In this document: positions 26,499-37,457 of the stretch, in pieces
Numbering within the stretch: position 1 is the stretch's first letter
Layout: every line of letters begins with the position of its first letter
Assembly: GCF_000203795.2 (NCBI RefSeq)
Contig: NW_006281108.1
Location: 625,868-689,867 of the forward strand
Source of the DNA: Batrachochytrium dendrobatidis JAM81
Taxonomy: Eukaryota; Chytridiomycota; Chytridiomycetes; Rhizophydiales
Length of the DNA stretch: 64,000 bases
Direction of reading: 5' to 3'
Translations under genes and position numbers: made by a program
Notes under the pieces: generated by a model
What the model was told of the DNA's origin: nothing
The model's input: the letters and a program-made list of their open reading frames with translations, nothing else
Databases searched by the model: none

Positions 26499-29093
26499 CT
26501 ATCGCATCTGAAAAACAACCATTACTATCAGCAGAGTAGACAGAACACCGCAGATAAAAATAGCAGCCGTTCCAATACGAATATGGGCTACATCTACTGC
26601 ATTGGATGTTGGTTTACTAGTTTTAAGAGTAGCTTTGGAAGCAAAAAGGTTTGTAATTCCAGAGATGGAGTCCTGTACAAATTCAGTATATTAATTAAAT
26701 TAGTCAGCTTTAATACAAAAGTGGATTGATGTGCTTTGATGACTATCAAGCATCAGTATGAGCTCTTACATCGTATTGTGAGTTTTTTCTATTGTAAGAA
26801 TCAGTCGTGGAATTGCTGATTCCATTCGACAAAGCCAAAGCGCCAAAAGGCTTTTTCCGGTTTAAAAATTGTCGATCATGGGATATTGGAAAACCGGAAT
26901 TTGATGAGAATGAACCTTCTCGGGTAGGAAAATGCCTAGCCGAGTGACCACTACTCCCAGTCATCCCAAAAGCAGGTCGATGCATGCTGTCAGAAAACGA
27001 GGCTGAAAACGGCAGCTTTGTCTTTGGCGGCAAAATCCGTGGTCCACGAACTTGCATATGCCACGGAACAGGAAATTGTGGACTTTGAACTGAAAAAAGA
27101 TTAGATGATGACTTTTTAGTTGTAGATCCAAGTGGACCTTCCCAGTCCATTGTAGCTGTATTCTCTGTATGACTATTTGTACTGCGCTGCTGTCTCCAAG
27201 ATGTGCCATCTTCAAACGAAAGAGCATCTAAAGCATTGGATGATGAAAGTAATTCGCTTGCTTCCTCGATATTGAAATTCAAAGGTTTAATGGTGGATGC
27301 AGACAAGTTGGTTTGAGATGCAAAAATATTGGATGTTGATGCTTTGTTTGAAGATTCAAATGCAGACTGGCGCAGAGATGACTGCGATTTCAAGGGACTA
27401 GGTCGTTGAAGTTTGGCATAGTAAGCACTATTTTGTAGCTCACCAATCGCTCGTTGCGAAATAGCATACCGCCAAATTTGATTGAATGGCACTATAACCA
27501 AAATAAGACGAACTATTGAAATTAAAACAGTCTAAAACAATACCAATAATTAGCTATATACTCGAAAAAATAAGAAACAAAACAGCTTGTCATACAATGT
27601 TTAAAATCGTCAGAGCGTGTATATCAATAGGCGTTGATGATGAATCTAAAACAGTATCGATACTGTCTAAATAATTCATGCGCACAAGATACGCGCCAGA
27701 GATTACTGATGTAGCAGGAAGCACCTAATTCATTCAAATCATATATAACAACGCGTTAGAATGATTTTAAAATGTGCTGGTTGTTACGAGATTGATCCGA
27801 AACTCTTGAACATACCCATAAAAAACTATATGATATCGGATGATGTTTTGGCTGAATAAGAATGGTAGATGCGTTTTTGACACTCATACATGATAGACCA
27901 GATGCCACCCAAACAAATATCACTTTAACCAATAGTGAAAGATCTACAGCGATGAGTGATTCAGATAGTAGCTTAACATCTAGAGATGGTACAAAAATAT
28001 TGCAGCAATTATAAATTAACCACCAGATAGTAATATTACTGCTAGCAATCAAAACGCACTAGTAAAGGTGACACTACCGGTTTCGTATCTGATCATTATG
28101 CCCAATATACACAATGCCACGATTCCAGTCAACAAACGAGTAGCTTTCTGTAGTCGATATGAAGAATTGGAGCACAATGGTACACAAGTACTGTTTTGCA
28201 CATCATTTGGCTGACGAGAATCTGAAGAAAAAGGATTGAATTGACTAGTATTCCGTAAACAGTTGCGAACATGAGGTGCACAAAGACTGCATACTATTGG
28301 ATAGCGAGATTCCAGTGATGTTTTATAGGATTTATAGCTTTCCTCCCAGCCATCCTATACAAATAATATCAAACCATCCGTTAGTACGAGACTCGGCCAA
28401 CCCACAATCGCATGCCCATCAAAGCTGATGGATAAATGTTATCAAGTGAAATATACCCCTTCTGGCGGATCGTAATCTCGGAGAATATCTGCAACTAGCT
28501 GCTGATTATGTATACAGTTGTCACAAAATACATTCTGGGAAAAGGCAGAACCTTTTATCTTGTTTGCAGTGAAATCCGAATGGCTGGAATGCTCCATAAA
28601 TGGATTTTCTGGACCAGCAATATCACCGTTTTCATCATATCTGTTCACTGAGTCACAGGCCTTACATAGCCATTGTACTGTCTGTCCATTTGAGTTGATG
28701 ATGATATTTTCCAAACCACTGTTGGATTGAACTCGCCATTGCTTTACAGTTCCACAATAAAAACAAACATGACTTATTTGCTGCACTAAATCAGTAGTGT
28801 ACTTTAAAGATATTTTGTAGAATACAGCTATCCTAGTTGTCGCATACATGAAGATTTCAGAAACGATATACTTGAACTCCTGTAATGTGCATCTAGACTT
28901 ACTTGTATGTCACAAATACAACCAAAGCCAAAAGACCGATTGCTACAGATGTTGAAGATATATCTGATGATTGAATTAGAAAAATGTTTTTATAAATGTT
29001 TGTAAAGCTGTCAATGCTATCATGCAAGGCACTTGTCCAGAGCAGCCCAGCTTTTTGTAGTATATCGTTTGGCCATGCATTGCCTAATTGCAT
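26499..29093 (-). CDS. IMA1: Ima1/SAMP1 (TMEM201) inner nuclear membrane protein
   Basis: Inner nuclear membrane protein linking the envelope to chromatin and the cytoskeleton in other species. About six exons. The N-terminus (29093-28899) has a hydrophobic anchor SVAIGLLALVVFV. Next is the Cys-rich Ima1 N-terminal domain (about 28800-28442): HVCFYCGTVKQW, WLCKACDSVNRYDENGDI, then FCDNCIHNQQLVADIL, i.e. paired CxxC motifs. A second Cys part follows (YPIVCSLCAPHV, about 28310). Several membrane segments lie at 28130-27560. The C-terminal half (27501-26750) is Ser-rich and disordered, ending in one last membrane helix (FICGVLSTLLIVMVVFQMR). The stop is at 26499-26501. Domain order matches the family. 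Confidence 0.88.
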
Positions 29094-29408
29094 TTGTAAA
29101 CTTGCAAGTCGGATTAAAAAATCAACCTCTCAAAATAGGCTAAAAATGGTTTATTCAACATTTATTGTCAAATGATATCAATCGATTGCTTATAATGGAT
29201 AAAAATGACAACATTTTTATATGTTAATTGAACCAAATAATGAATTTTGGGTAATATGAAGATATCTGCAGTTTATTGCGATGCAATCCAGAATAAATAA
29301 CTGAATTGACAATCTACATACAGTCTAGCAACTACATGAAGCTAAGTGATAAATTTATTTTTATAAAATCCTATTTTCACACAAGTCATGGTTTTAAATT
29401 ATATATTA

Positions 29409-29666
29409 CAGTCGTATTCACGCAAAATATAACATTGTGACATTGAATGATTGGCATGAAAACGATTCTCCCAAAACATACAATCTCTGCTCTTTGAACC
29501 AGATTACAACCCTATCTGCGAATTGACAGTACAATAACAGAAAATACAGACTCAAAAAATACTATTTCAGTTTTAAGCTATAGTCTGTGTGAATCATACT
29601 GTTTATCACCAAGAAACAATCAATACATGAATACAAAAAGACTTGCATTTTACGTGAATACGACTA
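29409..29666. mobile_element. miniature inverted-repeat element, intact ends
   Basis: About 256 bp. The left end is TTA-CAGTCGTATTCACGCAAAAT and the right end ATTTTACGTGAATACGACT. The inverted ends match at 18 of 19 positions over AGTCGTATTCACGTAAAAT. It is preceded by TA; the right flank is slightly degraded. No ORF of note. Near-identical to 24001-24221 in reverse orientation. Confidence 0.8.
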
Positions 29667-29884
29667 AATAATAAGATCAATTATCAGCATTACACTCATA
29701 CCAAGATGCAATATGCTAAAATCAAGACTTGACATAAATTTCAAACCAATGTTTCATTCACATTACTCAGTCCCTGACATGAATTAAATATGAAAAAATA
29801 TTCGCCAGACTATAATATCAAGTCATGATACAAAATTACTCTGCTGAAACACACTGATCTAACCCTCGTTCAAACTATTTCAGC

Positions 29885-31605
29885 CTAATCGTCCTCGCCA
29901 TCATTCTCGGCATCATCATCTCCAGAAATTTCAGCATTTTCACGCTCCATCTTGGCCATAAGTTGTGCAAGCTCTGCATCGTCGGTTTCACTAACTGCAC
30001 GTGGTTTCATCTTGACAACCAAGCTACCGTTAGACGCCTTGATCGTCTCTTCAATGGTGGTAATTGCTCTTTCCATGGTCTCAACACCCTCTACTTTTTC
30101 TAGTGAGTTAGTGATCATAACATAGAGTGGAGGCGCAACAAGTTTAATCTAGCCATGATCAGATGTGGATTTTTGCAATTTTAATCAAATGGTTAGCAAT
30201 TAGTCAACACCATCTGTCATTTAGTATATTTGCAACATACCTTAATTGGAACTGCTGCAGTAGAACAGGCTTCACCAGCCAAAAGCGCAGCTTTGATGGC
30301 ATCGATTCCATCATAGCCAAAACAGGTGCATTCAATATCTACATACAGTATGATCAACAGCTCAAAGAATATTACTAAACAGATCTATAAACAAAAAATC
30401 CTGCTCTAAACCACCCTATCAATGAATAAATACAAACCAGCACGAATCTTGATGGCTTGTGGTGTCAACCGTCGACGAATATTTCCGATTAATTCTCTCT
30501 TGACATTCAAGGGAAGATCAAAATCAGCAAAAATAGTCTCTGGCTCGCTATAAAACAAATAATGCATATTGTTTGAACAAGATGGTGAATTTCAAGTGAA
30601 CACATTACAAGTTTAAAAGTCGCGACTCGACTGTTTCTCATCAGGAAGCAAAAAGTACGTACGTGAGCGCAAGTTTGAATACTTCATAGGCATGTCCAAA
30701 CTTTTTGTAAAGTGGCCAGATCACCTGAGTGTAAAGATCTTCTAAACGCAGATTCAATTTTTCAGCAACATGACGAACAATTCCATGAACCTAATGCATT
30801 GGTAGATCCAGCCGAGTTTTAAACCAAAACAGATGAAAGGGTTGTATATAAACATTAGTTTATCAGTCATTTTTCTAGATTCAGTCGATTTAGATTTGAA
30901 GCTTACAGATTTGGATTTGTTGTATCGCTCTTCGCACTTTGCAACTTCTTCGGGAGATACTCTTCTCTTGGACAAATCAATATAACCTGATGATTTCAAA
31001 ATAAGCAACATGATGTGTTAAATCAAAAGTAGACTATACTTCACAGCAAATCATGATCATGGAATTCTCATACTGCGCAGGTATGGGTTTAGAATTACGA
31101 TAGATCTTGGACACAACATTCTCAATATGATATCAAACTAGAGTTGAAAGAAACACAAGGCAAAGCGACAGTCATTACCCTTTTCCTTGTCCACACGCAA
31201 AACCACAACGACCTCGTTACGACCAACACGGATCAATTTCTGGATTGAGCGAATACGACGGCGGGACAGTTCTGACAATAGAATCATGCCTTCAATATTA
31301 TTGTATTCAAGCAGATGAACATAGGCACCCATTTCTGCGATCTGACGAACATTGACCATGACCAATGAATCGACTTCGGGATAGCGGTCTTCATACATTC
31401 GACATTGTAGGCGCGATTGCTGGGCAGCAAGAGCAGCCTGAGCAGCAGGAGTGTTTTTAGCAGCAGTGGCAGCAACAGCAGCCTGAGCTTCTGCAGATAC
31501 AGTTGAATCAAAAGCAGGGTTCTGAACAATAGTAGAGCTGGTGGGGATCACAACGGACTCGACCTGTTCCTCGCCCGAGGAATACTCATCGTCATAGGAG
31601 TTCAT
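29885..31605 (-). CDS. SUI2: translation initiation factor eIF2 alpha subunit
   Basis: Alpha subunit of eIF2, which carries initiator tRNA to the ribosome and whose phosphorylation throttles translation. Five or more exons. The S1 domain is clear: [20 protein letters not shown], then [20 protein letters not shown]; the kinase target serine is in LLSELSRRR. Next come [20 protein letters not shown], the helical domain ([20 protein letters not shown]) and the alpha/beta C-terminal domain, ending in an acidic tail [13 protein letters not shown] at the stop 29885-29887. The ORF begins about 65 residues earlier than in yeast or human, with an acidic then Ala/Gln-rich segment. The Met in QCRMYED would give the canonical length. 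Confidence 0.95.
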
Positions 31606-32168
31606 GTTTGAGCTGAAATAGCATTAAAAACCATTAGCAAGAGCTAGCTTGAATTAAAAGTAAATGGCTCATCAACTAGCCTCATACTGAAACAGCAAGA
31701 TGTCAAATACCTTGTGAAGATTGCTGATTGTCAAGGAAACAAAAAATTCAAAATTGACTCGAGTTTGGCGATATCGAGTTGAACGCTTTACTAATTTCTT
31801 GTTCAATTCGAGTGTTGGAAATCTCATTTTATGTTTTTTTTGTAGAAACTGAAATATTTGCAGAATATCATCAACACTAATCGAGTTGTCAATCAATTCA
31901 GTCGCTGTGTATTGTTTGATGAAATGTTTTCTTTTTGGAAATCAATATTTGGAATATTGTCTGGGTTAAATACACGGTTCAAGATTGGAATCTTGTAATT
32001 GGATCATGTATAGTTATGCAATCAATAGTATTGGTCATTCTAAACTCGGGTGTTTCAATCAATGATGTTCTATACACTGAGTATTACCGTGAATAGTCAA
32101 ATCCAAGTATGCAAAGCACCTTGTCTTGGTATTACAATATTGTCGAGATCTGCATGACTTTAGTCTAT
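31606..32168. other. intergenic, no supported gene
   Basis: Upstream of eIF2-alpha and downstream of the exonuclease gene. One 74-codon minus-strand ORF (31896-31672) has no recognisable features and is not called. Confidence 0.5.
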
Positions 32169-33216
32169 TCATTTACGCAGCAATTTCCACGATCCTTTGC
32201 TCGACTTTTTACTAATATCTGAAGTCTTTTCAATCCGATGGCCATCTTCTACCATCCGACGCAAGATCCGAGCAACATTACTTGCATCATCAAATCCACA
32301 ATGCTCTCTCCCTTCAAACACCATTCCAAGTCCCTTGAGCATCCCATCCAAATTAGTTTTTTCCTTTCCATACAACTCGGTATACAAGCTGCGGATATTG
32401 ATGATCTTGCGCATAAAATCTGGTCGTTGAATATTGGAGTAGATGAACTCCTTTTCAAGGAAATCGCGCAAGTCCCATGGTCCATCGGTAACAAAAATCA
32501 CCTCGTCTGTCAATGCGCTCACTCCGTCTGTCGATGGATACAAGGATAGCATCCACTCGAGAAAATCTGCAAACACTACAGTGAAAGGATCGGCAGCATC
32601 CGTTTGTTCCTGGGTAATTCCAGTAAACTGTTTACAAAAGTCGGTCAGAGTGGGATGCAAGATTGGCCTGCAATATCTCCGAAATGTCGAAACCTATTGA
32701 TTGACAATTTAAATCAACATGTAAAAAGTAAGCCGAGTAATTCTGCAATGCATTGACCATCAATTGGCTACCGTTTCCATTGTGGTTCCATCGATCGCAA
32801 TGACTGGAAACTCGATCACCTCGCTGGCAAAATCAAATCCAGAATCAGAATCACAAGTAGCTTCAATATCACAGACCAGATAAATCCTGTAGGGTTGAAA
32901 CCTATTGATTATATTTATCAGACCGAGTCGAGCAAGAGTTTAGCAATGCAGGACCAGTCAGTGTTAGAATAGTCCAATACGATGTTGATACTAGCCTGGC
33001 GTCTCGTTCTGCCTTGACAGCTGCTTCCTGAGTTGCCTTCAACCTAGACTTGGCCTGTTTTAGCTGCTTGATGAGATTGGACCTTGAAACCTTGCCAATC
33101 GTAGACGATACATCAATACCGAGCTCCAGCAACTGTTTTTGCAGATCATTCATGCGAGATGCTGCGTCTTGTTCATTCTGGCTTGCAGCAGTTTCTGTAT
33201 TTGTATCTTGGTTCAT
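32169..33216 (-). CDS. ERI1-like DEDDh 3'-5' exoribonuclease
   Basis: Family members trim histone mRNA, 5.8S rRNA or small RNAs. Three exons. The N-terminus (33216-32990) is a helical, charged region resembling a SAP-type segment (LLELGIDVSSTIGKVSRSNL). Exon 2 (about 32886-32780) brings the first catalytic motif, VCDIEATCDSDSG, with EVIEFPVIAIDG after it. Exon 3 (to 32169) gives FCKQFTGITQEQTDAADPF, the second catalytic Asp near VIFVTDGPWDLRDFL, and HCGFDDASNVARIL with the final His and Asp. All DEDDh residues appear present. ERI1 versus ERI2/PRNT-type naming cannot be decided by eye. Confidence 0.9.
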
Positions 33217-33410
33217 TCGTGGGAATCAATGTGCAGTGACGTCAGCAATCAAGCAATGACTGATTTCAAACTAATAGGTAATGTATATAAAATGAATCGA
33301 GTTAAATTCAGAATGCTTATAAATCTGATCAAATATTGTATTTACAAACTATAATTTTATTTAGACAATAATATGTAGTCAGAGTAGTACTGGACTCGAC
33401 GATACATTTA

Positions 33411-33660
33411 CAACTGTATTCACGTAGAATGGAGCACCAAACAATGATGTTAGAATACATGACGCTTTTATGAAATGATAATTCACACCAAACTTGCTCG
33501 TCACATGTGTATTCTGAGTTCTGACAAAGTTTATTTGGGGTTCTCATTTATTTTTGCATAAACTGAACAAATGTTCACATTACAGTTGCAGTGGATTGCG
33601 TAATGTATGACTGTCAAATGACGAGAAACGCCAGATTCAAATGGATTGTTTCAGTTCAAA
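33411..33660. mobile_element. decayed inverted-repeat element copy
   Basis: The left end is TTTA-CAACTGTATTCACGTAGAATG at 33411, matching the element family and preceded by TA. The right end is not recognisable, so the end coordinate is only the expected length. Confidence 0.4.
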
Positions 33661-33830
33661 CTAAAGTTTAATTTGTATGCGTCATATAATGGTCATTGTC
33701 TTGAAAAATGTCAGTTTCTAGTAGAAAACCTCGACGAATATTCAACCATTTTGTATATCAAAAAACCCCAAAAAGTAATTGTTGTAAAATAAATATGATT
33801 GTTTTATTTAATAAATTTATATAATATTTC

Positions 33831-34213
33831 CTCAAAGTAGCGGGATGTTCAATCATCCAACAACTACTGAGGGTTTAGACCCGGTCAGTATTGACCGGTG
33901 TCTTCAAGCCTATTTACAGGCGCTTCGAACTAAGTGATTTGGTTGTGACCAACCGAGTCAACTTGGTGCAATAGCGCCTGCACGCTTTGCGGGCTGTTTC
34001 CCGAGATATCTCGGGAAACTCGTGCAAAGGCGGGAAAGCCTTTGCACTAACAAGGTCAACAAAGTTGACCGAAACCACTTTGTATTTGTGGTTAGCGCAG
34101 GGTTTGGTCCCTTTGCTGACCTTGTTATTGCCAACCAAAACCGCCGAGTATAGGCGGTTTTGTACAGCGACTTCTTGCGAAGTGCTGGGCTGGACTGGGG
34201 TTGCATTGCAACC
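33831..34213. other. island of consecutive perfect stem-loops, unknown type
   Basis: Stretch richer in G+C than its AT-rich flanks, made of back-to-back inverted repeats. Stems seen: CCTC-AGTAG / CTACT-GAGG (33831-33873) enclosing GGATG/CATCC (33843-33858); GGGT/ACCC (33871-33882), overlapping CCGGTCA/TGACCGG (33881-33898); GCCT/AGGC (33908-33921); GGTTG/CAACC (33941-33954); GTGCA/TGCAC (33966-33983); a 24 nt perfect palindrome (33996-34019, half-site GTTTCCCGAGAT); GTGCAAAGGC/GCCTTTGCAC (34022-34047); GGTCAAC/GTTGACC (34054-34070); AACCAC/GTGGTT (34073-34093); GGG/CCC with outer AGC/GCT (about 34094-34117); AAAACCGCC/GGCGGTTTT (34137-34161); ACTTC/GAAGT (34170-34183); GGTTGCA/TGCAACC (34199-34213). 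ORFs cross it on the minus strand but look incidental. It could be a structured RNA, a hairpin mobile element or a mitochondrial insertion. Confidence 0.8.
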
Positions 34214-34321
34214 TACAACTAATCAAAGTAATAATAATAACATCAAGTTAGTCAAAATAATGTTTATATTGGAATAATAAAGTTTAAATTAAAATGGCAA
34301 ATTGAGTTTTCAACATTGATC

Positions 34322-35051
34322 TCAAATATGCCATAATTCAAAATGAATATCAAAAGTATACGAATATAATATATCAATCTTACCATTTACAGTCTTGTTG
34401 TCATGAGTACCCATAACAGTTGGTCTGGATTCAATGATTTCCTCAACAGTTGATGATGTGGATTCCGTGGTTTCTTCAACGACAGTTGATGATGTGGATT
34501 CGACAATTTCTTCGACAACCGTTGATGGAATGATTTCAACCTCGGATGATTGTTTTGAAAGACTACTGAACGTATAATTCAGTAGCCCATCTGAAGAGCT
34601 TCGTCGCATAATTGGATGTGGAGGTTTTGGAACCTCAGTGTTTTCCTATATCAAATAATGTTTTAGTCATTAAATTCAATCAAGTCTACCAACACGTAGC
34701 TTTTAACACTAGATGTTGGTCGATACATTTATAATATTTACAACAAGATGATTCAACTCACCTGCTCAAGAGCCAAGCTTTCCTCAAGGAGATCCAACTC
34801 CTTGGAGTCCTCTGCTATGGCTAGCAGAGTCCTCAAAGCGGCCAAAATGATTGGATTATTGTCCAAATACAAGCCAATGGCTTGGTACTCCTGTGGAGTA
34901 ATCTTTAAACATACAATTCATAATGTTATAAAGTAAGTAACAGCACTATAATAATACAATAATACAATCAAGACATTCAAATTATACATATTAAATATAG
35001 TGCATCATTATAAAATACCTTTTCAAGAGCTACAGGAATTACTTGGTACAT
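34322..35051 (-). CDS. small unknown protein with VEE/STSS repeats
   Basis: I do not recognise it. Three exons join in frame: exon 1 (35051-35020) MYQVIPVALEK; exon 2 (about 34903-34762) ITPQEYQAIGLYLDNNPIIL, then LAIAEDSKELDLLEESLALE; exon 3 (34647-34322) ENTEVPKPPHPIMRRSSSDG, then imperfect repeats of STVVEEIVESTS. The junctions have clean GTATTT, GTGAGT and AG signals. A further GTAAGA donor near 34384 could replace the last residues (KIDILYSYTF and on) with another exon. The exon 2 helices look folded; the tail is acidic and Ser/Thr-rich. It lies beside the stem-loop island. Confidence 0.55.
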
Positions 35052-35424
35052 TTAATAGCAATAATAGGTGTGTTTGTAGAGACTAGTGATAAAGTAATAA
35101 AAGTAAACCTATAAAAACAATCACCACTGAGTGTTAATAAACCAAAACCATAATATATGCATGCACTAGTATCCATAACCCAATCAGGCTAGATTAAGCT
35201 AGTGTTACGATAGATAACACGACTTGCAATCTTGCTGATGATCCTAGTAAATATATATTGTAATAGTAACTTGCCTTGTGTTTAAACTATACAGACCAGA
35301 CCAGAACAGGAAATGACCACACTTTATAAGCTTGAGCAAATCCTGCAAGACAATACAACTCGATTGACAACTTTAACAAACAATCATGACCTCAACAATG
35401 TCCAAATACTAGATATTTGTTGAT

Positions 35425-35482
35425 AATGGACATGGAAATGGCAATGGCAATGGTCATGGCAGTGGTCATGGCAATGGAAATG
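35425..35482 (+). repeat. GGNAATGG/GGTCATGG minisatellite
   Basis: Imperfect 6 bp repeat of GGCAATGGTCAT type. In one plus frame it reads as alternating Gly with Asn/His (DNGHGNGNGNGHGSGHGNGN) and then a stop, but no upstream exon is supported. Confidence 0.6.
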
Positions 35483-35680
35483 ATTATTCAAAATCTGATT
35501 GTTAACAATAAGCTTTTGCAAAAACATTACAGATTTATCAATCAACTATTTGAAAAACACAATACAATGTGCTTATGAGCTAAGCCATTTTCACCACCAC
35601 AATGGATACGTTAATAGTCTGCAAAAACGTTTACAAAAATGCAGATACGCCATTGCACTTTCGGAGCTAAAGATTAGCAT

Positions 35681-35757
35681 AATGGCGAATCAAGTTGCAT
35701 TGAATTGTACTGCATTGCATTGTATTGAATGGCGAATCAAATTACATTGAATGGCAT
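35681..35757 (+). repeat. short direct repeat, AATGGCGAATCAA units
   Basis: AATGGCGAATCAA occurs at 35681-35693 and 35728-35740, with degenerate GCATTG/ACATTGAATG steps in between and after. Confidence 0.5.
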
Positions 35758-36931
35758 TGCATTACATACACCCGATTACAATCAGAACAATCCAATACTC
35801 AATCTAAACAATACTCGATAATGTCGAGATATGTTCGAGCCGAGTGCTAAATACAAAATCGTGAAATCCAAGCATGTATAATACAATTCACAAACTACAT
35901 TATTTTACTCTCGACCATTTTAAACCTTGTTGGCGATCCAACATCTACTCACTCAAACCTATACACCTAAATACGACGCAATCTTCATATACATATCATT
36001 GATGGCTAAACAGAAACAATACGCAACACAAAAAACAATTAAAACAAAATATTTTGATTTTCGGATATACACAACCCATTGCAACGTTTGTTTGAATGGA
36101 ACAAGATTGAACGGCTATTTCTTTATTGAGGTGATACTTGGTAGATACATGATTGATAAACTGCCAGAGTATTAAAATAGACACACATGTCTGATTCGTA
36201 ACATACTCATATTATCACTCCATTCCGATATCTACACTCGAGCAGTATCACCTGTTTGATAAAGAAATACATTATTATAAAGATTGGTGTTAGTTCAATA
36301 TCTATAATCAACACCACAGGCCAAATCCAGATTCATATGTCGTTGAGCATCATACAATGTATTGCTTACAGTTTCCAACGCCAACTGGTAATCATCTTTT
36401 TATAATAAATACCAGTTGCAATGTCCTGTCTGCTACTGCATCGAGTCTAGTCGCAACTAAAGAATAAGTGGTGCATATTACAATATAAACATGACAGTTC
36501 AAATACTCACCATACAGAGTAACTGGACTGAACATGATTACACAACAGCATGCTGTGTACCAAGTCGTTACTGGATAAACAACCATCAGTTAGGTGCAGA
36601 CCATTGTCATTCACCAGATTAGATGGCACATTCAGACAGTAGCAATATATCCACCAACAAGTATGTGTGCTATTTACACTATTAATAGCTTATACACTTT
36701 GTGACTACACTTGAAAGTACAGTGTGTTGGCCATTGCAATTACTTTACTGTAATACAACAGTTTGATAATCAAACTGGATAGTTCAAGTTGGATAAAAGC
36801 CAATACGCGCTTGAATGTCGAAACAAGTCGAGAAATCCTTGAACCAAGTCACAGTACAGTTGTTGGATTGAGCATCTTGTGCTGTTTATGTCAAAAATGG
36901 TTGTTAGGCAAGCATAACAATATTATACTGG

Positions 36932-37193
36932 CAGCTGTATTGACGTAAAATGGAACTTGTATTGCAGTGACTATTTTATTTTGGAATAGGCAAATGGTTG
37001 AATTGTTGCAACTTTCTACCAGATTGTCATGTTTAATTGTTTAAATACGTTTGCGTCTAGTTCAAGAAACCAATCTCAGCAATACAACTACACATGCCAA
37101 TCACCACAATACCAATAAACCGAATAATCATTGCATGAGACTGGCTATTTATTATTCACTGACACTTTTAATGTTTCATTTGTGAATACGACC
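36932..37193. mobile_element. miniature inverted-repeat element copy
   Basis: The left end is CAGCTGTATTGACGTAAAATG and the right end CATTTGTGAATACGACC. The ends are inverted copies with a few mismatches, 262 bp apart, in line with the other copies. It is AT-rich and non-coding. Confidence 0.65.
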
Positions 37194-37457
37194 AAAACAA
37201 TTTCAAGTTAAACACATGCATACCTGAGGGTGTTTATATGAACACATTCGGACGTTGTTCAATTCATATTTCATTCCACAAAAACAACCAGATCTTGTTA
37301 TTTTAACCATATTGGTTAAACAATTATCGAGTGTACTTGACTATAGCTCTGCGTGGTCAATCCAATTTCAAAAATAGTGTGCTTGCTTTGAATTATTATC
37401 CATTGTATTGTATTTGGAGTCTCAATCTGTCTCTACAACGCAATATTTGTTCCAATA

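Larger units (their letters stand above)
35052..37457. other. gene-poor spacer with simple repeats
   Basis: About 2.4 kb. It holds two small tandem repeats (35425-35482 and 35681-35757) and one miniature element (36932-37193). The short ORFs in it have no recognisable homology, and I could not assemble a spliced gene. Confidence 0.5.

Noticed and set aside
31672..31896. 74-codon minus-strand ORF upstream of eIF2-alpha
   Set aside because: No recognisable motif, and stop-bounded length expected by chance in AT-rich DNA.
33871..33882. GGGTTTAGACCC as a possible telomerase RNA template
   Set aside because: A template should hold about one and a half telomere repeats; this is a small hairpin and does not match.
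33914..34206. Overlapping minus-strand ORFs of 74 and 82 codons across the stem-loop island
   Set aside because: Two frames are open at once because the island is richer in G+C, and hairpin palindromes explain the sequence better than coding; they were not called as genes.
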